The position numbers were made by a program, and so were the translations under genes. A stretch of 64,000 nt of DNA from Streptomyces ardesiacus (lineage in GTDB: Bacteria; Actinomycetota; Actinomycetes; Streptomycetales; Streptomycetaceae): assembly GCF_003112575.1 (NCBI RefSeq), contig NZ_BEWC01000007.1, positions 186,001 through 250,000 on the forward strand, read 5' to 3'. The notes under the pieces are model-generated. The model worked only from the letters and a program-made list of their open reading frames with translations, made no database searches and had not been told where the DNA came from. Below, piece by piece: positions 15,844-24,126 of this stretch (the stretch's first letter is position 1; every line of letters begins with the position of its first letter).

Positions 15844-18609
15844 TTGGAGCTCAGCAGGCCCAGCAGGCTCGGCAGACGAGCGTTCAGCGCCCTCGCGGGC
15901 ACCACCGTCCTCGGGCTCGCGCTCGGCGGCAGCGTGAGCAGCGCGGCGCTGCCCTACTCCGCCGGCCCCGGTCCCGTGCCCACCGGTCCGCCGCCCGGCC
16001 CGCCCGGCGCCGACGGCCGGCGCCACCGGGTCGCCCTGGACCGGCACTCCCTGCTGGTGGACGGCAGGCGGCTGGCGCTGTGGTCCGGCGAACTGCATCC
16101 CTTCCGGCTGCCGAGCCCGTCCCTGTGGCGGGACGTGCTGCAGAAGATGCGGGCGTACGGCCACAACGCGGTCAGCGTCCGCCTCGCCTGGAACCAGCAC
16201 TCCCCCGCCCCCGGCACGTACGACTTCACCGGCGTCCGCGACCTCGACCTGTTCCTGCGCACGGCCGCCGAGTGCGCCCTGTACGTCGTGGTGCACCCCG
16301 GCCCGTACATCGGCGCGGACGTGGACGCCGGGGGCCTGCCCGGCTGGCTCACGGCCGTCGGGGCCGGCGACAGGAGCACCGACCCGGTGTACCTGCGCCA
16401 CGCCGACGAGTGGCTGCGCCGGGTCGACGCGATCGTCGCCCGCCACCAGTTCACCCGGGGTACCGGCACCGTGCTGCTCTACCGGGCCGACGTCCCCGGG
16501 CGCGCCGGCCTGGACCGCCTGCGCGCACGGCTGCGCGCCGACGGCATCGAGGTGCCCCTGCTGCACCCCGGTTCCCCGCTCGCCTGGGAGGAGCCGGAGC
16601 GGACCCGGGACGCCGCCGAGGCGCGGCGGCTCCACCTCGACCGCCTGGCCCGCGGGAGCACGCTGCACAACGTCCGCATGGCCTTCGGCGGCACCTCGTG
16701 GGGGTGGCTGCCCGCGCCGTCGGCGCCGTCACCGACGTACGACCCGACCGCGGCGATCGACGAGGCGCGCCGGCCGACGGAGAAGCTGGCTCCGCTGCAC
16801 CAGCTCGGTCATCTCCTGCGTCACGTCCCGGACTTCACCCGGATGAGCGAGGCGCCGGCGGTCCGGGCCGCGGACGCCCGCATCCGGGTGCGGCACCTGG
16901 CCAACCCGGACACCGGCGCCCACGCGTACGTCCTGCGCAACGACTCCGCCGCCGACGTCACCTCGACGCTGCCGATGGGCGGCACCGACGTGGAGGTCAC
17001 CGTCCCCGCCCGGGACGCCAAGCTGCTCGCCACCGGGCTCCGCCTGGGCGCGGGGCGCAGGCTCGCGTACGCCACCGTGCAGCCGATGCTGACGACGAGC
17101 GTCGGGAAGCTGGACGTCGCCGCGTTCGTGGGGCGGGCGGGCGAGATGGCGCACCTGGTCGTCGACTGCCCCGACGAGCCGTGGCCCACCCGGCTGGACG
17201 AGGAGGCGGCCTGGGCCTTCGACCAGGGCAGGCTGCACGTGTCGGTGCCGCTGAAGGAGGACCGGCTGACCCGGGTGCGGGTGCGCAGCGGCGAGACCGA
17301 CCGCACCCTGCTGCTGCTCCTCGCCGACGACGCCGCCTCGCTGCGGCTGTGGCCGTACGAGACCCCCTCGGGCCGGATCCTGGTGCGCGGCCCCGAGCTG
17401 CTGCGCGAGGCCGCCCTGGACGGGGCCACCGTCCGGCTGACCGGCGACACGGTCGACGAGCGCGAGCTGGAGGTGTGGGCGCCGCCCGGCATCACCGACG
17501 TCACCTGGAACGGCGCGCGGGTGCAGTCGGGCCTGGGCCGCGCCCTGAGCCTGATGACGGTGTGGCCGCTGCCGGGCGTGCCCGGTCTGGTGCTGCCCGC
17601 GCTGGAGGGCTGGCGGCGGCGCCCGGAGAACTTCGAGGCCGAGCCCGGCTACGGCGACGAGGGCTGGACGGTGGCCGACCGGCGCACCTCGCACAGCACC
17701 ACGCCGGTCCCCGACGGGCAGCCCGTGCTCTTCGCCGACGACTACGGCTTCCACTACGGCGACGTCTGGTACCGCGCCCGCCTCACCGGCGCCTCGGGCC
17801 TCACGTCGGTGTCCCTGGCGTACCGCACGGGCGCGGGCGGGCTGCTGATGGCCTGGCTGGACGGGGAGCCGCTGGGCACGCACCGCCCGGGGCGGGGACC
17901 CGACGACGGCGGGGGCACCCGGGCGGCCACGGCGGACTTCCGGCTGCCCGAGGGCCTGCGCGCGTCCCTGCGCGAGCGGCGCGGCGAGGGCACCTCGCCG
18001 CCCGTCCTGGCGGTCCTGGTCCGGCGCACGCAGCACGGCCAGGACGCGTACCGGGCGGCCCGCGGGCTGGTGTCGGCCCGGTTCGAGGGCGCCTCGCCCG
18101 ACGTGAGCTGGCGGATCATGGGCGCCGCCGCCCCCGACCCGGTGCGCGGGCCGCTCAACCACGGCGGGCTGTACGGGGAGCGCCACGGCTGGCACCTGCC
18201 CGGTCACGACGACGGCGCCTGGGAGCCGGGCTCCCCCGCGGCCGCCGGGGACGGGGACCGGCGCCAGGGCGTGACCTGGTACCGGACCACGTTCCGGCTG
18301 GACGTCCCGCCGGAGACCGACGCGTCCGTCGGCCTCGCCCTCGGCGGCGCCCCGGGCCGGGACGTGCGCGTCCAGGTCTTCCTGAACGGCTGGAACATGG
18401 GCGCCCACGCCGGCGGCGCCCCGCGCACCCTCGTCCTGCCGAACGGCATCCTGCGCACCCGGGCCGCCGCCAACACCCTGGCCCTCGCGGTCCTGGCCGA
18501 CGGCGACACGCCGCCGGGCCCGGGCCCGGTCCGCCTGGAACTGCTGGGCAGCGCGGCCGGAGGAGTGCCGGTGGAGCCCGTCGCCTCCCCCGGCCGGCGC
18601 CGCGGCTGA
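15844..18609 (+). CDS. GH35-like secreted protein lacking both catalytic glutamates
   Basis: 921 aa from a TTG at 15844, with AGGAG ten bases upstream. It has a Tat signal (RLGRRAFSALAG). Residues 55-205 follow the N-terminal TIM-barrel of family 35 beta-galactosidases (WRDVLQKMRAYGHNAVSVRL, VVHPGPYIGADV). The conserved block that normally reads LLYQVENEY reads LLYRADVPG here (about residue 212), so the acid/base Glu is gone. The following 130 or so residues with the nucleophile are missing: the chain runs almost directly to NVRMAFGGTSWGWLPAPSAP (about 276). The C-terminal beta-sandwich domains (about 570-900) are intact. Reading frame and codon bias are normal, so this is probably a working carbohydrate-binding protein, not a recent pseudogene. 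Confidence 0.85.
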   Translation: MELSRPSRLGRRAFSALAGTTVLGLALGGSVSSAALPYSAGPGPVPTGPPPGPPGADGRRHRVALDRHSLLVDGRRLALWSGELHPFRLPSPSLWRDVLQKMRAYGHNAVSVRLAWNQHSPAPGTYDFTGVRDLDLFLRTAAECALYVVVHPGPYIGADVDAGGLPGWLTAVGAGDRSTDPVYLRHADEWLRRVDAIVARHQFTRGTGTVLLYRADVPGRAGLDRLRARLRADGIEVPLLHPGSPLAWEEPERTRDAAEARRLHLDRLARGSTLHNVRMAFGGTSWGWLPAPSAPSPTYDPTAAIDEARRPTEKLAPLHQLGHLLRHVPDFTRMSEAPAVRAADARIRVRHLANPDTGAHAYVLRNDSAADVTSTLPMGGTDVEVTVPARDAKLLATGLRLGAGRRLAYATVQPMLTTSVGKLDVAAFVGRAGEMAHLVVDCPDEPWPTRLDEEAAWAFDQGRLHVSVPLKEDRLTRVRVRSGETDRTLLLLLADDAASLRLWPYETPSGRILVRGPELLREAALDGATVRLTGDTVDERELEVWAPPGITDVTWNGARVQSGLGRALSLMTVWPLPGVPGLVLPALEGWRRRPENFEAEPGYGDEGWTVADRRTSHSTTPVPDGQPVLFADDYGFHYGDVWYRARLTGASGLTSVSLAYRTGAGGLLMAWLDGEPLGTHRPGRGPDDGGGTRAATADFRLPEGLRASLRERRGEGTSPPVLAVLVRRTQHGQDAYRAARGLVSARFEGASPDVSWRIMGAAAPDPVRGPLNHGGLYGERHGWHLPGHDDGAWEPGSPAAAGDGDRRQGVTWYRTTFRLDVPPETDASVGLALGGAPGRDVRVQVFLNGWNMGAHAGGAPRTLVLPNGILRTRAAANTLALAVLADGDTPPGPGPVRLELLGSAAGGVPVEPVASPGRRRG

Positions 18610-18621
18610 CCCGGGGCGGGG

Positions 18622-20127
18622 TCAGCGCAGCCGGATCACGTTCCAGGACAGTGGCTCCAGGGCGGCGGTGAGCCTGCCGCCGTCCAGGGCGGTGCCGTCC
18701 ACCGCGTGCGGGGCGACGCGCTCGGGCTCGGCGAGGGTGTTGCGGGCGTCGGGGTCGGCGTCCGCGAGGGCGCTGTGCTCGACGACCTCGCGCACGCCCA
18801 GACCGCCGAGGGCGACCTCCAGCGGAAGGGTCTCGGTGCGGGAGCGGTTGACGGCGAAGACGGTGACCGAGCCGTCCTCGGCGCGCACGGCGGTGGCGTG
18901 CAGGAGGTCGGCCTCGCCGTACTTCGCCGTCTCGTACGTCGGTGAGTCCACGCGGACCTCGAGCACCTCGCCGCGGCCGTACTTCGAGGCCTGGGAGAAG
19001 GGGAAGAAGGTCGTCTGGCGCCAGGCCGGGCCGCCCGGCTCGGTCATGATCGGGGCGATGACGTTGACGAGCTGGGCCAGGCAGGCCACGGTGACGCGGT
19101 CGGCGTGCCGGAGCAGGGCGATCAGGAGCGAGCCGAAGACGACCGCGTCCATGACGCTGTAGTTGTCCTCCAGCAGCCGGGGCGCCTCGGGCCAGTCCAG
19201 GGCGCTGACCTCGGCGTGGGTCTTGGCCATGTACCAGACGTTCCACTCGTCGAAGGAGAGGTTGATCTTCTTCTTCGACTTGAGGCGGGCGCCGACGTGG
19301 TCGCAGGTGGCGACGACGTTCTCGATGAACGACTCCATGTCGACGGCGGAGGCGAGGAAGGAGTCGACGTCCCCGTCGAGCGGCTCGTAGTAGGCGTGCA
19401 GGGAGATGTGGTCGACCAGGTCGTAGGTCTCCTGGAGGACGGTGGCCTCCCAGGCGGCGAAGGTGTCCATCGCCTGGCTGGAGGACCCGCAGGCGACGAG
19501 TTCGACGTCCGGGTCGATCTGCCGCATGGCGCGGGCGGTCTCGGCGGCGACGCGGCCGTACTCCTCGGCGGTCTTGTGGCCGGTCTGCCAGGGGCCGTCC
19601 ATCTCGTTGCCCAGGCACCACAGCCGGATGCCGAAGGGGTCCTTGTCGCCGTGCTCGGCGCGCAGGTCGGACAGGGCCGTGCCGGCGGGGTGGTTGGCGT
19701 ACTCCTGGAGTTCCAGGGCCTCCGCGACGCCCCGGGTGCCGAGGTTGACGGCCATCATGGGCTCGGCCCGGGGGCCGATCTTCTTGAGGAAGGCGATGTA
19801 CTCCGAGAGGCCGAAGCGGTTGGTCTCGGTGGAGCGCCAGGCCAGGTCGAGGCGGCGCGGGCGGTCCTCCACGGGGCCGACCGAGTCCTCCCACTTGTAG
19901 CCGGAGACGAAGTTGCCGCCGGGGTAGCGGACGGCGGTGACGCCGAGTTCGCGGACGAGCTCCAGCACGTCCTGGCGCAGGCCCTCGGCGTCCGCGGTGG
20001 GGTGGCCGGGCTCGAAGATGCCGGTGTACACGCAGCGTCCGAGGTGTTCGACGAAGGAGCCGAAGAGCCGGGGGTTGACGGCGCCGACGGTGAAGGCGGG
20101 GTCGAGGGTGAAGCGGGCGGTGCGCAT
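18622..20127 (-). CDS. abfA: GH51 alpha-L-arabinofuranosidase
   Basis: 501 aa from the ATG at 20127; the longer open frame upstream belongs to the permease gene region. It is intracellular, with no signal peptide. Acid/base Glu175 lies in WCLGNEMDGPW and nucleophile Glu294 in SFDEWNVWY, both in standard GH51 context. It removes terminal arabinofuranose from imported arabino-oligosaccharides. It follows the ABC permease gene after 44 bases on the same strand, so it is the last gene of the uptake operon. This links importer specificity to arabino-oligosaccharides. Confidence 0.95.
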   Translation of the reverse strand: MRTARFTLDPAFTVGAVNPRLFGSFVEHLGRCVYTGIFEPGHPTADAEGLRQDVLELVRELGVTAVRYPGGNFVSGYKWEDSVGPVEDRPRRLDLAWRSTETNRFGLSEYIAFLKKIGPRAEPMMAVNLGTRGVAEALELQEYANHPAGTALSDLRAEHGDKDPFGIRLWCLGNEMDGPWQTGHKTAEEYGRVAAETARAMRQIDPDVELVACGSSSQAMDTFAAWEATVLQETYDLVDHISLHAYYEPLDGDVDSFLASAVDMESFIENVVATCDHVGARLKSKKKINLSFDEWNVWYMAKTHAEVSALDWPEAPRLLEDNYSVMDAVVFGSLLIALLRHADRVTVACLAQLVNVIAPIMTEPGGPAWRQTTFFPFSQASKYGRGEVLEVRVDSPTYETAKYGEADLLHATAVRAEDGSVTVFAVNRSRTETLPLEVALGGLGVREVVEHSALADADPDARNTLAEPERVAPHAVDGTALDGGRLTAALEPLSWNVIRLR

Positions 20128-20171
20128 CTTTGCCTTTCGGGAGGGGGTGACGTGTCGGGGTGCGGGGCGCG

Positions 20172-21035
20172 CTACTGGCCGGCCAGGCCCGTGTGCGCCA
20201 CGCCCGCCACGATCTGGCGCTGGAAGAAGACGAAGACGACGATCAGGGGCAGGCCGGCCATCAGGCCGCCGGCCATGAGCTGGGCCCACTGGATGCCGTA
20301 GGAGTTCATGACGGTCGCGATGCCGTTCGGCATGGTCATCAGGTCCGGGTTGTTGGTGACCATGTAGGGCCACAGGAAGTTGTTCCAGGAGCTGATGAAG
20401 GTGAAGATGCCGACCGCCGCGAGCGAGGGGCGCGAGAGCGGCACGATGATCGTGAAGAAGACCCGCCAGCGGCCGGCGCCGTCGATGAAGGCGGCCTCCT
20501 CCAGCTCGCGCGGGATGCCCTGGAAGAACTTGTAGAGGATGTAGACCATCGCGGCGGGCGCGCACTGCGGCAGGATCATGCCCCAGTAGGTGTCGACCAT
20601 CCCCATCTGCTGGACGGTGGTGAACAGCGGCACGCCGAGCACGGCCGGGGAGACCATGAGCCCCGTCATCACCAGGCCCATCAGGACGCCCTTGCCGCGG
20701 AACTCGGTGCGGGCGAAGCCGTATCCGGCGAGCGCGGCGACCAGCAGCACGATCGTCGTCACGCACACGGAGACGACCAGGGAGTTGACGAACCAGTTGG
20801 TGATGTTGCCGTTGTCGAGCATGGCCGACCACGCCTGGCCGGTCCAGTCCTTCGGGAGCCAGTGCGGCGGCACCTCGACGGCCTCGGTCTCCGACTTCAG
20901 GGAGGTGAACAGCGCCCAGGCCAGCGGCGCCAGGAACACCGCGGAGACGGCCGTGCCGAGGAGCGTGAGCACGATCTGGCCGGGGGTCCGGCCCCGGCGC
21001 GGCCGGGTGCGGACCGGCGGTGCGGCGGTGGTCAT
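20172..21035 (-). CDS. Sugar ABC transporter permease, MalG/AraQ type
   Basis: 287 aa with six predicted transmembrane segments and the EAA-like loop QGIPRELEEAAFIDGAGRWRVF that contacts the ATPase. The ATG at 21035 overlaps the stop of the first permease (ATGA). As in many Streptomyces CUT1 systems, no ATPase gene is in the operon. A shared ATPase such as MsiK would supply energy (family knowledge). The substrate is probably arabino-oligosaccharides, judged from the neighbouring GH51 and GH43 genes. Confidence 0.93.
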   Translation of the reverse strand: MTTAAPPVRTRPRRGRTPGQIVLTLLGTAVSAVFLAPLAWALFTSLKSETEAVEVPPHWLPKDWTGQAWSAMLDNGNITNWFVNSLVVSVCVTTIVLLVAALAGYGFARTEFRGKGVLMGLVMTGLMVSPAVLGVPLFTTVQQMGMVDTYWGMILPQCAPAAMVYILYKFFQGIPRELEEAAFIDGAGRWRVFFTIIVPLSRPSLAAVGIFTFISSWNNFLWPYMVTNNPDLMTMPNGIATVMNSYGIQWAQLMAGGLMAGLPLIVVFVFFQRQIVAGVAHTGLAGQ

Positions 21036-21973
21036 CGGCCGCCCTCCTCACGGTTGCGCAGCAGCCACATCCGGGCGAGGGCGACGGCCGCGATGAGCAC
21101 GAAGAAGATGATGGAGACCGCGGAGGCGTAGCCCACGCGGTAGCTGGTGAAGCCCTGTTCGAGCGTGTACTGCACGAAGGTGCGGGTCGAGTCCTCCGGG
21201 CCGGGGCCGAAGTCCTGCATCACGACGGCCTGGTCGAAGACCTGGAGCGAGGCGAGGATCTGCAGGGCGATGACGAGCCCGGTGATGTTGCGCAGCATCG
21301 GCAGCGTGATGTGGACCGTGCGGTGCCAGGCGTTCGCGCCGTCGAGCTTGGCGGCCTCGTAGAGGTGCGCGGGGATGCCCTGGAGGGCCGCGAGGTAGAG
21401 CAGGAAGCTGAAGCCGACGGTCCACCACAGGGTGGTGATGACGACCGCGAGCATCGCGTACGACTTGTCGCTCAGCCACGGCGTCTCGATGCCGAAGACG
21501 TGGTTGATCATGCCGGTGCCGGGGTTGAAGAGCCACTGCCACAGATTGGCGGCGACGGTGGACGGCAGCAGGAACGGCAGGAAGAAGCAGAGCCGCCACA
21601 GCCACTTGCCGCGCTCGATGTGGTGGGCCAGCATCGCGAGGAAGAAGGCGAGGACGGTGATGCAGGGCACGACGAGCAGCGTGAAGTACGCGCTGTGCCC
21701 GAGCGAGTCCCACATCAGGGGGTCCTGGAGGGCCTCGCGGTAGTTGCCCAGGCCGATGAAGTGCGCGCCCTCGCCGGAGATGTTGGCGTCCGTGAAGCTG
21801 AGGTAGAGGCCGCGCAGCAGCGGCCAGACGACGAAGAGCACGAACAGGGCGAGGAAGGGGGCGACGAACCAGCCTCCGTGCTGGAAGCCCTGCCTGCGCC
21901 GTACGGCGGCGCTGTCCGCGGCGGTGTGCGCACGCGCCGGGCGGACGATCGTTTCGGCACTGGTCGTCGTCAT
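21032..21973 (-). CDS. Sugar ABC transporter permease, MalF/AraP type
   Basis: 313 aa from the ATG at 21973, overlapping the stop of the binding-protein gene (ATGA). It has six hydrophobic segments and the EAA loop LQGIPAHLYEAAKLDGANAW. It pairs with the MalG-type permease encoded downstream. Open frame upstream of 21973 is a shadow of the binding-protein gene. Confidence 0.93.
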   Translation of the reverse strand: MTTTSAETIVRPARAHTAADSAAVRRRQGFQHGGWFVAPFLALFVLFVVWPLLRGLYLSFTDANISGEGAHFIGLGNYREALQDPLMWDSLGHSAYFTLLVVPCITVLAFFLAMLAHHIERGKWLWRLCFFLPFLLPSTVAANLWQWLFNPGTGMINHVFGIETPWLSDKSYAMLAVVITTLWWTVGFSFLLYLAALQGIPAHLYEAAKLDGANAWHRTVHITLPMLRNITGLVIALQILASLQVFDQAVVMQDFGPGPEDSTRTFVQYTLEQGFTSYRVGYASAVSIIFFVLIAAVALARMWLLRNREEGGR

Positions 21974-23319
21974 GCGGCCGCACCTCCCTGCGCGGCGGTC
22001 CTGCCGTCCATCGGGTTCTTCATGGCGAGCAGTTCGGTCAGTACGCCCTTCATCCGGCGGGCGGCGCTCTCCGGCTTCGCGGACCCGGCGGACGAGCTCA
22101 TCACGACGGGACCGAGGCGCTGGGCGAGCAGCCCGGTCGAGCCCGCGAACCACACTTTCGGCTCGGTGGCCTGGTGGTCCATCGCGGAGACGTACTCGCT
22201 CTGCGGCTGGAGCTTGCGGTACGCGGCCGAGGACAGGGTCGGCGTGTACGCGGGGATGTGCCCGCCGCCGGCCCACTGCTGGGCGTGCCGCACGACGTAG
22301 GCGGCGAGCCGGTGGGCGGCGTCGTTGGTGGCGCCGCTCCGGTCGGACTGGTGGGGCAGGACGAAGGCGTGGGACTCGGCGTGGGTGGCCCGCCTGCCGA
22401 AGACCGGCGGCAGCGGGGTGGCGCCGTAGTCCAGCTTCGCGGTGTCGAAGACCGGCACCGACCAGTTGCCCTCCCAGGTGAAGGGGGCCCCGTTGACGAA
22501 CTGTTCGGCGTCGGCGGCGCCCGCGACGGAGTAGCCGTCGGTGACGTGGCGGCGCAGGAACTCCAGGACCTCGGTGGCCTTCGCGGTGTCGAAGGTGACC
22601 CCGGTGTTGGCCGCGTCGAACCAGGTGCCGCCGAGCTGGGTGTAGAAGGCGACGAACATCCACCACTGGACGTTGAGGTCGTTGACGTGCAGGCCGAGGG
22701 TCTGCAGTCCCTTCCCGGTGGCCTTCTTGGCCTCCTTGAGCACGTCGAACCACTCGTCGGTGGAGGTGACCGGCACGAGTCTGCCGTCCCCGCCGAGCAG
22801 ACCCGCCTTCCTCAGCACGTCCTTGCGGTAGAAGCAGAGCTGGACGTGGATGTCGAGCGGGAGGGCGTAGAGCTTGCCGTCGATGACGGCGCGCTTCCAC
22901 AGCTCGGGGTTGAAGTCCTTCTCCCGCACGCCGTACTCGGCGAGCAGGGCGGGGTCCCAGGGGTCGAGGAGGCGGCCGGGCGAGAAGCCGGTGACGCGGC
23001 CGAGGTGCATGACGCCGAGGTCGGGCGCGCGGTTGCCGGCGGCGGCCATGGCGAGCTTGGTGTAGAAGGGGCTGCCCCACTGGAGGGTGGAGTCCTTCAC
23101 GTCGATGCCGGGGTTGTCCCTGCGGAAGGAGTCCAGCATCGCGATCATGTTGTAGCCGTCGCCGCCGCTGAAGAGGTTCCAGTAGCGCACCCGGGTGTCC
23201 GCCCCGGAGGCGAGCGCGTCGGCGCCGGTGCCGAGCGCGGCGAAGCCGAAGCTGCCCGCGACCGTGAGGCCGCCTGCCGCGGCCAGAAAGTGCCTGCGAT
23301 CCAGGCCAGGTCGTCCCAT
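21970..23319 (-). CDS. Extracellular sugar-binding protein of CUT1 ABC importer
   Basis: 449 aa if started at the ATG at 23319 (MGRPGLDRRHFLAAAGG), giving a Tat signal (RRHFLA). GGGGCAGGG precedes it. Alternatives are the ATG at 23331 and a GTG at 23358, neither with a better ribosome site. The protein is a cluster B solute-binding protein (family 1) with an internal GDGYNMIAMLDSFRRDNPGI pattern near the N-terminus. No lipobox Cys is visible near the signal, so tethering is unclear. First gene of the operon binding protein-permease-permease-arabinofuranosidase, driven by the promoter at 23403-23431. Confidence 0.9.
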   Translation of the reverse strand: MGRPGLDRRHFLAAAGGLTVAGSFGFAALGTGADALASGADTRVRYWNLFSGGDGYNMIAMLDSFRRDNPGIDVKDSTLQWGSPFYTKLAMAAAGNRAPDLGVMHLGRVTGFSPGRLLDPWDPALLAEYGVREKDFNPELWKRAVIDGKLYALPLDIHVQLCFYRKDVLRKAGLLGGDGRLVPVTSTDEWFDVLKEAKKATGKGLQTLGLHVNDLNVQWWMFVAFYTQLGGTWFDAANTGVTFDTAKATEVLEFLRRHVTDGYSVAGAADAEQFVNGAPFTWEGNWSVPVFDTAKLDYGATPLPPVFGRRATHAESHAFVLPHQSDRSGATNDAAHRLAAYVVRHAQQWAGGGHIPAYTPTLSSAAYRKLQPQSEYVSAMDHQATEPKVWFAGSTGLLAQRLGPVVMSSSAGSAKPESAARRMKGVLTELLAMKNPMDGRTAAQGGAAA

Positions 23320-23362
23320 GCCCTGCCCCATCTGTCGTCGTTCGCTGTGCGGCGCCACCTGA

Positions 23363-23380
23363 TGTTCGGTATGTCGAATG
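23363..23380. promoter_or_regulatory. TGTTCG-N6-CGAAtg element in the sugar ABC operon leader
   Basis: TGTTCG-GTATGT-CGAATG matches the perfect palindrome at 13892-13909 except for the last two bases. It lies just downstream of the predicted transcription start. See the arabinanase element. Confidence 0.5.
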
Positions 23381-23402
23381 ACGCTCGTAACTTCGAACGG
23401 GA

Positions 23403-23431
23403 AACGTAGGTGGGAAGCGCTTGCGCGTCAA
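23403..23431 (-). promoter_or_regulatory. Promoter with embedded AAGCGCTT operator for the sugar ABC operon
   Basis: Read leftward: -35 TTGACG (23426-23431), 17-base spacer with AAGCGCTT, and -10 TACGTT (23403-23408). Same arrangement and spacing as the arabinanase promoter, with 21 identical bases. Strong evidence for one regulon controlled by a LacI-type repressor not encoded in this window. Confidence 0.7.
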
Positions 23432-23574
23432 TGGTTCGGGCAGGATCCCGGGCGGGACTTTTCCGGAGGGTGCCCGGATGCTCTCGGACCTGCCGCGGAA
23501 CTGGCCCCCGGGGCACGCGTCTTGGCATATTGCAGGGGTGACCGGAGGACGGCCGGGGGGACGAGGAGACAACC

Positions 23575-24126
23575 GTGCGTACCAGGAAGGAGATGCGGCG
23601 GCTCGCCGACACCCTCACCGACCCCATCCGGGTGGCCGTGCCGGCCGATCCCGAGGTGCTGTTCGACGCACTCGTCGCCTCCGTCAGCGCGTGGCGCGGC
23701 CGGGAGGTGGTCGTGCACCGGGCGGCGTTCCCGCCGCACACGGCGAGCGGGCTGTGGCTGGAGCGCGAGCACCACGACGACGTGGTGGTGGACGAACGCG
23801 CGGCCGTCTGGCACCAGATCGTGATCCTCTGCCACGAGGTCTGGCACATGAACCGCCGCCGGGCCGAGGCGGAGGCGGGGGCGGAAGCAGGGGCCGCCGC
23901 GGCGGCCGGCGGCCGCCCCCGGCCGGTGGCCGCGCGCACCGACTTCTCCCTGGCCGAGGAGCAGGAGGCGGACCGTTTCGGCATGCTGATGGGCAGCCGA
24001 CTGCGCACCTGGCTGGACGCCTCCACCGACTCGGTCTTCGCCACCGGGGGCGGCGACGCGGCCGGCCCGCGCAGCCTCGCCGGGCGCATCGGCGCCGCGC
24101 TCAACTACCGCGGGACGACACGGTGA
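23575..24126 (+). CDS. ImmA/IrrE-like zinc metalloprotease
   Basis: 183 aa from a GTG at 23575 with GAGGAG seven bases upstream. Residues 84-92 read ILCHEVWHM, a HExxH zinc site (His87, Glu88, His91). The third ligand is likely Glu131 in EEQEADRFG, the usual ExExxADxF block of ImmA/IrrE proteases. Such proteases cleave repressors or activators, as in ICE and phage switches and Deinococcus radiation response. Here there is no adjacent HTH gene, which would be the usual partner. The stop overlaps the next start as GTGA, coupling it to the seven-helix membrane protein. An Ala/Glu/Gly-rich insert (about 96-112) separates the metal ligands. Confidence 0.82.
   Translation: MRTRKEMRRLADTLTDPIRVAVPADPEVLFDALVASVSAWRGREVVVHRAAFPPHTASGLWLEREHHDDVVVDERAAVWHQIVILCHEVWHMNRRRAEAEAGAEAGAAAAAGGRPRPVAARTDFSLAEEQEADRFGMLMGSRLRTWLDASTDSVFATGGGDAAGPRSLAGRIGAALNYRGTTR

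Noticed and set aside
15844..18609. Pseudogene call for the GH35-like gene
   Set aside because: No frameshift or stop over 921 codons and normal codon bias; loss of catalytic residues without decay suggests a retained non-enzymatic role.
13971..18671. 1566-codon open frame on the plus strand
   Set aside because: It is a frame-shifted shadow of the PstS-like and GH35-like genes: Arg/Pro/Gly-rich composition, no domain, no ribosome site.
20128..23572. Very long minus-strand frames extending the arabinofuranosidase and permease genes
   Set aside because: The extensions are shadows of adjacent genes; starts with ATGA overlaps or spacing fit the known protein N-termini.
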